NCBI GenBank assembly: GCA_016783675.1
Contig: JADHWE010000003.1
Location: 1-64,000, forward strand
DNA length: 64,000 nt
Direction: 5' to 3'
Source of the DNA: Kiritimatiellia bacterium
GTDB taxonomy: Bacteria > Verrucomicrobiota > Kiritimatiellia > UBA8416 > JABMPJ01
Of the stretch, positions 58,875 to 64,000 are shown piece after piece. The notes beneath the pieces were generated by a model. It had not been told where the DNA came from. It searched no databases and saw nothing but the letters and a program-made list of their open reading frames with translations. Both the position numbers and the translations under genes were made by a program. Position 1 is the stretch's first letter. Every line of letters starts with the position of its first letter.

Positions 58875-60690
58875 CAGCGACCAACTGAATGCCAGGGGCG
58901 GCGATCACCCCGTACTGCGCTGGACGTGGTGTGTGCTGCTGGCGGTGTTCTGCATATCGGCATTGGCCGGTTGGATACAGGTGAAACGAAGTCGGGCGGT
59001 CTATGCCCCCTCAGCGGTGACCCAGGCGGACTGGTACAGCGTAGAGCCGGTCGAGTTCCAGGCGGGCAAACCCGGTGCGCGTCATCCCGACTTCGTGCGG
59101 ATGATAGGTCACCAGAGCGGTACGAACAGCATGCCTGCGCTGCAGGTGAAACTGCCGTACCGTCCCCTGGGATATGTGTTGCACGTGGGAATTCACCGTA
59201 CGGATCGCCATCCGGCTAATCTCGAAATAGCCGTGAACGGTGAAGTACTGGGCACACACCTGGCCAACTATCATCGTCGGGCCGATATCTTTGAGGTGAC
59301 GGTTCCTTCAGAGCTGTTGGAGCGGGAGGGTGACAACGCTTTAACGGTCGGCAACGTCGGGGTGGGCGCCTGGTTCGGGCGCATGCTCATCATTCCTTAC
59401 GGCTGCCTGCGCACGCCGCTGCAGGTTGTGTTGCCGATTAGCGGATTCCTGCTGCTGCTGTTGGGAGCGGTGAAACAGCATATGCGTGGCCGATCGGTAC
59501 GCGCCATTGTCCCGGGTCTGGTCGTCTTCTTTATCTACTGCCACGCCCTGTTTGCCTCCAAGATCGTCCCGATGGCCGGTATTGCGTTTTCGGACTGCGA
59601 CGAGCTGGTTCAGCCGTTTCTGACCAACGTGATGGAATATGACCTGACCAAGCATATGCTCTGCCTGCCGGTGATTCACCTGTTGTGGCGGGTGTTCAGC
59701 GTGATCGGCTGGGCCGAGATGGTGGCGCTGGCGGGGGCGTTTGCGCTCGTGGCGGCAGCCAACGTTGCGGTGGCACACCTGGTCTTCACCCGGTTGGTTC
59801 GTCACGGGTTGGGCGCGATGCTCCTGACACTGTGTTACGCGGGCTCGTTCTCGATCTGGCTCTATTCCTCTATCTTCGAGACATTCATCTTATCGTCGCT
59901 GCTGGCCAACCTGTTCCTGCTTGTATGGCTTGCGTCCCGCGGCACCCCTTCACTCGGGCGCGCCTGTATCAACGCCGTGATGGTGGTGTTGTGCGGACTG
60001 GCCCATCCCCCCTTGCTGGTCTTTCTTGGGGCCGTCATCCACGAGTGGCTCAGGATGTGGCGGAAGCGGGACCTGGCCATGACGCTGGCCGGTGTGGTCT
60101 TGCTTGTTCTCGTGACGTGTGGCGGATTCCTCGGCGGACGTTTCGTGATGCGCCGGGCCTACATTGCCGGCTCCGATGAGCTGGCCACGGGATCCGTGGC
60201 GGAGGAATACGCCGACGCAGGCAAGATGGTTGAGCTCTATGCCAGTACCGACAACATGACATGGGACAACGTGGGCAACATCGTTATGAACCAGTGTGTC
60301 TACGCCGTTGCCGGCCGCGAGCCGACATTCGACTGGTCAGGGGGGTGGTCTTCAGGACGAGCCTACCTGGGGCGACCGACCGGCTGGTTGGTCGTAGTCG
60401 GCATCGCGCTGCTCTGGGGATTGGCCGGCCGCGGCATCGTGTTGCGACGACGCAAGCTGCTTGAGACTGGCGCTCTGGTTGCGCTGGTGGTGTTGCCCAC
60501 GATGCTCTTCTACCTCTGGTTCAATCCCGGCGAAATGCTCCTTTACGCACCACCCATGATGACGATCATGCTGGGCTGGCTGGCCTGGGCCGGTCGCCCC
60601 GGCGCCGAACGGTTGTTCGACGGTGCGCTGGCCGTGCTGACCGGAACGGCCATAAGCATCAACACAGTTGCGATCATGTCTTTTTTGTGA
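58864..60690 (+). CDS. GT-C-like membrane protein with N-terminal beta-sandwich-like domain
   Basis: N-terminal TM, then LEIAVNGEVLGTHLANYHRRADIFEVTVPSELLEREGDNALTVGN, then multiple TM segments; overlaps cotH end. Confidence 0.65.
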   Translation: MMDSSDQLNARGGDHPVLRWTWCVLLAVFCISALAGWIQVKRSRAVYAPSAVTQADWYSVEPVEFQAGKPGARHPDFVRMIGHQSGTNSMPALQVKLPYRPLGYVLHVGIHRTDRHPANLEIAVNGEVLGTHLANYHRRADIFEVTVPSELLEREGDNALTVGNVGVGAWFGRMLIIPYGCLRTPLQVVLPISGFLLLLLGAVKQHMRGRSVRAIVPGLVVFFIYCHALFASKIVPMAGIAFSDCDELVQPFLTNVMEYDLTKHMLCLPVIHLLWRVFSVIGWAEMVALAGAFALVAAANVAVAHLVFTRLVRHGLGAMLLTLCYAGSFSIWLYSSIFETFILSSLLANLFLLVWLASRGTPSLGRACINAVMVVLCGLAHPPLLVFLGAVIHEWLRMWRKRDLAMTLAGVVLLVLVTCGGFLGGRFVMRRAYIAGSDELATGSVAEEYADAGKMVELYASTDNMTWDNVGNIVMNQCVYAVAGREPTFDWSGGWSSGRAYLGRPTGWLVVVGIALLWGLAGRGIVLRRRKLLETGALVALVVLPTMLFYLWFNPGEMLLYAPPMMTIMLGWLAWAGRPGAERLFDGALAVLTGTAISINTVAIMSFL

Positions 60691-60700
60691 TTTCCGCGTC

Positions 60701-61957
60701 CTACGCAAAGTCGCGCAACGGGATAACCAGCAGCCGCAAGTTGTGAATCCAGACCAGGCTTGTGAGGAGAAACAGTGCTACGGGGATACCCCATTCCGAG
60801 GCGCGTGACCCCTCGTGCACAAGATAAGCCTGCTGAACGCCGAGCATCAGCATGAGCCAGATCGCCGGGATCGTCATGGTGGCAAAAAGAAACGGATCGC
60901 GCGGCTCCCACCAGCTATAGAAGAGAATCCGTATCGCGACCCACAGGAACACGGTAACCGAGAGAATCAGCACGGCCCAATTACGGTCGCGAATGCCCGA
61001 ACGAATCCGCGAGAGGGCGTAGCCCCCGGCGGCGAACATGACCACCGCGTAAAAAGAGAGGACCGCAATGCCGGGCGGGGAATAGGCTTTGGCGATGTTC
61101 GTCCAGTGTGTGGTGGGTAACTGCGGAAATACGGCGGTGTAGCAGATATGGTTTACCAGGACCTTCACCACGTTGTGCCGCGACAGGTTCTTCGCCAACC
61201 CCCAAAGCTGCTTCTGCGACGCCTCGGGCCGCTGCAACGCGCCCAGCGCCCACTGCGGCACGTCGCCCCATGCCACGCCGTAGCAGGTATGGGCCAGTAC
61301 GAAATACCCCACTACGCCAACGACAATTGCGGCGGCCGCTGCCACCCCGATGCGCGGCAGGATGTTCTCCCGCCGACTCAGCAACGATAGTCCCAGCACC
61401 GCAAGCAGCACGCTGTCCGATCGCAACAGGAACGCGAGACCAACCAGCGCGCCCAGCGCCGCGCTGGCTTGAAGCGATGGTTTCTTGATCACCAGGATGG
61501 CGGCACCGAGGGCAGCAGACGAAGCCAGGACACACGGAAGGTAGGTATCGATGGTTGACGAGAAGAACCACCACCCGGCACATCCTCCCGCGAAAAGGGC
61601 GCCCAATACGGCCGGCACATGACGGGAGGTCATGCTGAGGCCTATTAAGTAGAATAGAACCACTCCCAGCCCGCCGGCCACGACACTGAGCGCTTTGTGT
61701 GACCGTACCATATCGCCTTTGAGGCTCGGGATCGCCCCGGAGTGCTGTTGAACAGCCTTGCCCAGGATGTGGTAGAGCAGGTGGTCATTGTGCGTGAAGA
61801 TCTTGCCTTCACGGTATTGCCGTACGATGAACTCACCGTCGCTGTCGAAGAAGCGCCGATTCTCGTAGATGGTGTTGAACGAGTGGGGGATGGACTTCCA
61901 ATACACCGTAGTCGTGGCGATGAAGAGCAGAACGCCAATGATGACCGTCTTCTTCAT
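60701..61957 (-). CDS. Polytopic GT-C-like membrane protein
   Basis: 418 aa; FFDSDGEFIVRQYREGKIFTHNDHLLYHILG luminal loop; multiple TM segments. Confidence 0.65.
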   Translation of the reverse strand: MKKTVIIGVLLFIATTTVYWKSIPHSFNTIYENRRFFDSDGEFIVRQYREGKIFTHNDHLLYHILGKAVQQHSGAIPSLKGDMVRSHKALSVVAGGLGVVLFYLIGLSMTSRHVPAVLGALFAGGCAGWWFFSSTIDTYLPCVLASSAALGAAILVIKKPSLQASAALGALVGLAFLLRSDSVLLAVLGLSLLSRRENILPRIGVAAAAAIVVGVVGYFVLAHTCYGVAWGDVPQWALGALQRPEASQKQLWGLAKNLSRHNVVKVLVNHICYTAVFPQLPTTHWTNIAKAYSPPGIAVLSFYAVVMFAAGGYALSRIRSGIRDRNWAVLILSVTVFLWVAIRILFYSWWEPRDPFLFATMTIPAIWLMLMLGVQQAYLVHEGSRASEWGIPVALFLLTSLVWIHNLRLLVIPLRDFA

Positions 61958-62033
61958 GATGCCGCATGTTATCGCAACGGGAGAGCAGGTTCAAGGTTGA
62001 GAGGTTTACAGTTCAGGAGTAGGATGCAGCGCA

Positions 62034-63050
62034 ATGGATTCCGCAGTAGATACAATTCCTACCGGGACACGGATCCTGGTCACGGGGGCGACCGGCTTCA
62101 CGGGAGCAGTGCTCGTGCGGCGTCTCGTGGAGATTGGGCTGGACGTCCGGGCCATCGCGCGTGGGTCGTCCGACATGTCGGCCCTGGAGGATCTGAACAT
62201 CACATGGTTCCGGGGGGATGTGTTCGATCCCGCGACAGTCAAAGATGCGTGCGACGGCGTGCAATACATCTTCCACGTTGCGGCGGCGTTCAGGGTGTCG
62301 GGCATCGCGGACAGTGTCTATCGCGACGTCCACGTGACCAGCACCCGATACCTCGCCCAGGCCGCACTCGCGCAACCCGACTTCAAGCGGTTCGTCCATG
62401 TCTCAACCGTCGGCGTTCATGGTCATATCGAAAATCCGCCGGCCAACGAGGACACGCCCTTCCATCCGGGGGATATCTACCAGAAGACCAAGGCCGAAGC
62501 GGAGACCTGGTTGCACGCGTTCGCCGCGGAGCAGAACCTGCCCTATACGGTGATCCGCCCCGCCGCAATCTACGGGCCCGGCGACACGCGCCTGTTGAAG
62601 CTTTTCAAGATGGCGATGCGCCCGCTGTTCATTCTGCTGGGCAGCGGGAAGTGTCTCTATCATCTCATTCACGTTGAAGACCTGGTCGGTGCAATGATCC
62701 TGGCCGCGACAGCGCCCGGCGCATTGGGTGAGGCGTTCATCTGCGGTAATCCCACATCCATGACGCTCGAAGGAATCGGGCGCATCGTGGCTGAAGCGCT
62801 GGACCACAAGGTGCGGGTTGTGCGTCTGCCCGCATGGCCGGTGTTCCTGCTGGCAGATCTATGTGAGGCGGTCTGCCGTCCGCTTTGCCTCAAGCCGCTG
62901 CTCTACCGACGTCGCGTCGCGTTCTTTACGAAGGATCGCTCCTTTGACACGACCAAGCTGCGCGACGTGCTCGGCTACACATGCCGATACACGAACGAAG
63001 AGGGAATTGCAGATACCGCCCGCTGGTACCGAGCGCACGGGTGGCTGTAA
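62034..63050 (+). CDS. NAD-dependent epimerase/dehydratase (extended SDR)
   Basis: ILVTGATGFTGAVLVRRLVE; YQKTKAEAE; YTVIRPAAIYGPGDTR. Confidence 0.88.
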   Translation: MDSAVDTIPTGTRILVTGATGFTGAVLVRRLVEIGLDVRAIARGSSDMSALEDLNITWFRGDVFDPATVKDACDGVQYIFHVAAAFRVSGIADSVYRDVHVTSTRYLAQAALAQPDFKRFVHVSTVGVHGHIENPPANEDTPFHPGDIYQKTKAEAETWLHAFAAEQNLPYTVIRPAAIYGPGDTRLLKLFKMAMRPLFILLGSGKCLYHLIHVEDLVGAMILAATAPGALGEAFICGNPTSMTLEGIGRIVAEALDHKVRVVRLPAWPVFLLADLCEAVCRPLCLKPLLYRRRVAFFTKDRSFDTTKLRDVLGYTCRYTNEEGIADTARWYRAHGWL

Positions 63051-63065
63051 GTTCTGGGGGATACG

Positions 63066-63149
63066 CGGTCCGCGCGGAGCGCAGACCCTACCGGACCCTC
63101 GGTGTCGATTCGCCTATGGACAGGTAGGGCCCGCTCTCCGAGCGGGCCG
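63066..63149. repeat. Dispersed palindromic repeat, copy 2
   Basis: CGGTCCGCGCGGAGCGCAGACCCTACC (63066-63092) vs GGTAGGGCCCGCTCTCCGAGCGGGCCG (63123-63149), ~22/27 complementary; core resembles 17601-17683. Confidence 0.8.
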
Positions 63150-63180
63150 AGGACGGTTGTAAGGTGCTTGGCGCTTGAAC

Positions 63181-63200
63181 ATTAGTGTCTATTAGTGTCT
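63181..63200. repeat. 10-bp tandem duplication
   Basis: ATTAGTGTCT ATTAGTGTCT, two perfect copies. Confidence 0.85.
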
Positions 63201-63260
63201 AACTTGTCCTCCGAAGCCCTCGGCGAAGGGGGATTCGTGGTTCAGGAGTTCTTCGCTACG

Positions 63261-64000
63261 ATGACAGACCAAGCCAACAAAGAGAGCGTCCGGATTCAGC
63301 AGGAAGTGACTTCAGGGATGAAGTCGAAGCTGACGCTCTACTCGGATCTCATTGTCGGCAAGCGGGGATTCGGGGCGTTGATCAAGTATGAGCTGATCAT
63401 GCTCTTCTGCTCCCGTACACCGGGCGCACTGGGTCTGTTCCTGCGTTCGAAGCTCTATCCGTGTCTGTTCAGGACGTGCGGTCGCAACGTGAACTTCGGG
63501 TCAAACGTCGTGCTTCGCAACCCGAACAAAATCGATCTCGGCGACAACGTGATCATCGACGACAACTGTTTGCTCGACGCCAAGGGCCGTCGCAACAACG
63601 GCATCACGATCGAAAGTGGTGTCTTTGTCGGCCGCAATAGCATCCTGAGCTGCAAGAACGGTGATATTATCCTGAGGAAAGACGCAAACATCGGTTTCAA
63701 CTGTGAGGTCTTCTCGGGTAGCCGCGTTGAAGTAGGCGAGGGCGTGCTCATGGCGGCCTACGGCTACCTGATCGGCGGCGACCATGATGCCGACAATGCC
63801 GACGTGAGCGTCACGCAGCAAGGCAGCACCTCGCATGGTATTCTCGTTGAGGATGGTTCCTGGCTGGGTGCGGGTGCTCTCGTGCGCGACGGCGTGACCG
63901 TGGGCGCACACGCCATCGTCGGCGCCGGCGCCGTCGTCACGCACAACGTTCCGGAATATGCCATCGCCGCCGGCGTCCCCGCACGCATCCTGCGCGACCG
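63261..64000 (+). CDS. Hexapeptide-repeat acyltransferase (LbetaH), truncated by window end
   Basis: Not in the ORF track because it is open at the right edge; ATG 63261 MTDQANKESVRIQQEVTSGMKSKLTLYSDLIVGKRGFGALIKYE...NVNFGSNVVLRNPNKIDLGDNVIID...VGAHAIVGAGAVVTHNVPEYAIAAGVPARILRD. Confidence 0.85.
   Translation, partial: MTDQANKESVRIQQEVTSGMKSKLTLYSDLIVGKRGFGALIKYELIMLFCSRTPGALGLFLRSKLYPCLFRTCGRNVNFGSNVVLRNPNKIDLGDNVIIDDNCLLDAKGRRNNGITIESGVFVGRNSILSCKNGDIILRKDANIGFNCEVFSGSRVEVGEGVLMAAYGYLIGGDHDADNADVSVTQQGSTSHGILVEDGSWLGAGALVRDGVTVGAHAIVGAGAVVTHNVPEYAIAAGVPARILRD

Noticed and set aside
63181-63200. Tandem 10-bp repeat as a possible CRISPR or VNTR
   Set aside because: Only two adjacent copies with no spacers; kept only as a short tandem duplication.

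Overview
The window is a 64 kb, GC-rich, gene-dense bacterial segment. No rRNA, tRNA, CRISPR array or obvious transposase was recognised. Left third (~0-19 kb): mostly metabolic genes. These include a YhcC-like radical SAM protein, a nucleotide-sugar dehydrogenase, a convincing hgcA-hgcB mercury-methylation pair, glutamine synthetase, an oadGBA-type Na+-pumping decarboxylase, an AsmA-like protein, a lipoprotein hydrolase, a SorE-like dehydrogenase/SDR/GHMP-kinase/GalU cassette, and folE/folB. Remainder (~19-64 kb): a large surface-glycan locus. It has many glycosyltransferases, a Wzx-like flippase, WecB/WbpB/WbpD-like nucleotide-sugar enzymes, an AsnB-like amidotransferase, DUF354 proteins, several polytopic GT-C-like proteins, a VTC-DUF4956-CotH module and acetyltransferases. 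The most notable items are: (1) hgcAB; (2) two ~1000-aa paralogous fusions of a GT-C-like membrane domain to an undescribed C-terminal beta-type region, each with an (alpha/alpha)-toroid-like protein nearby; (3) two tandem polymerase-beta-type nucleotidyltransferase-like proteins in the glycan locus; (4) a probable frameshifted ORF coupled to rfaE2; (5) a dispersed palindromic intergenic repeat family. Assignments come from motif and sequence recognition by eye; no database search was run.
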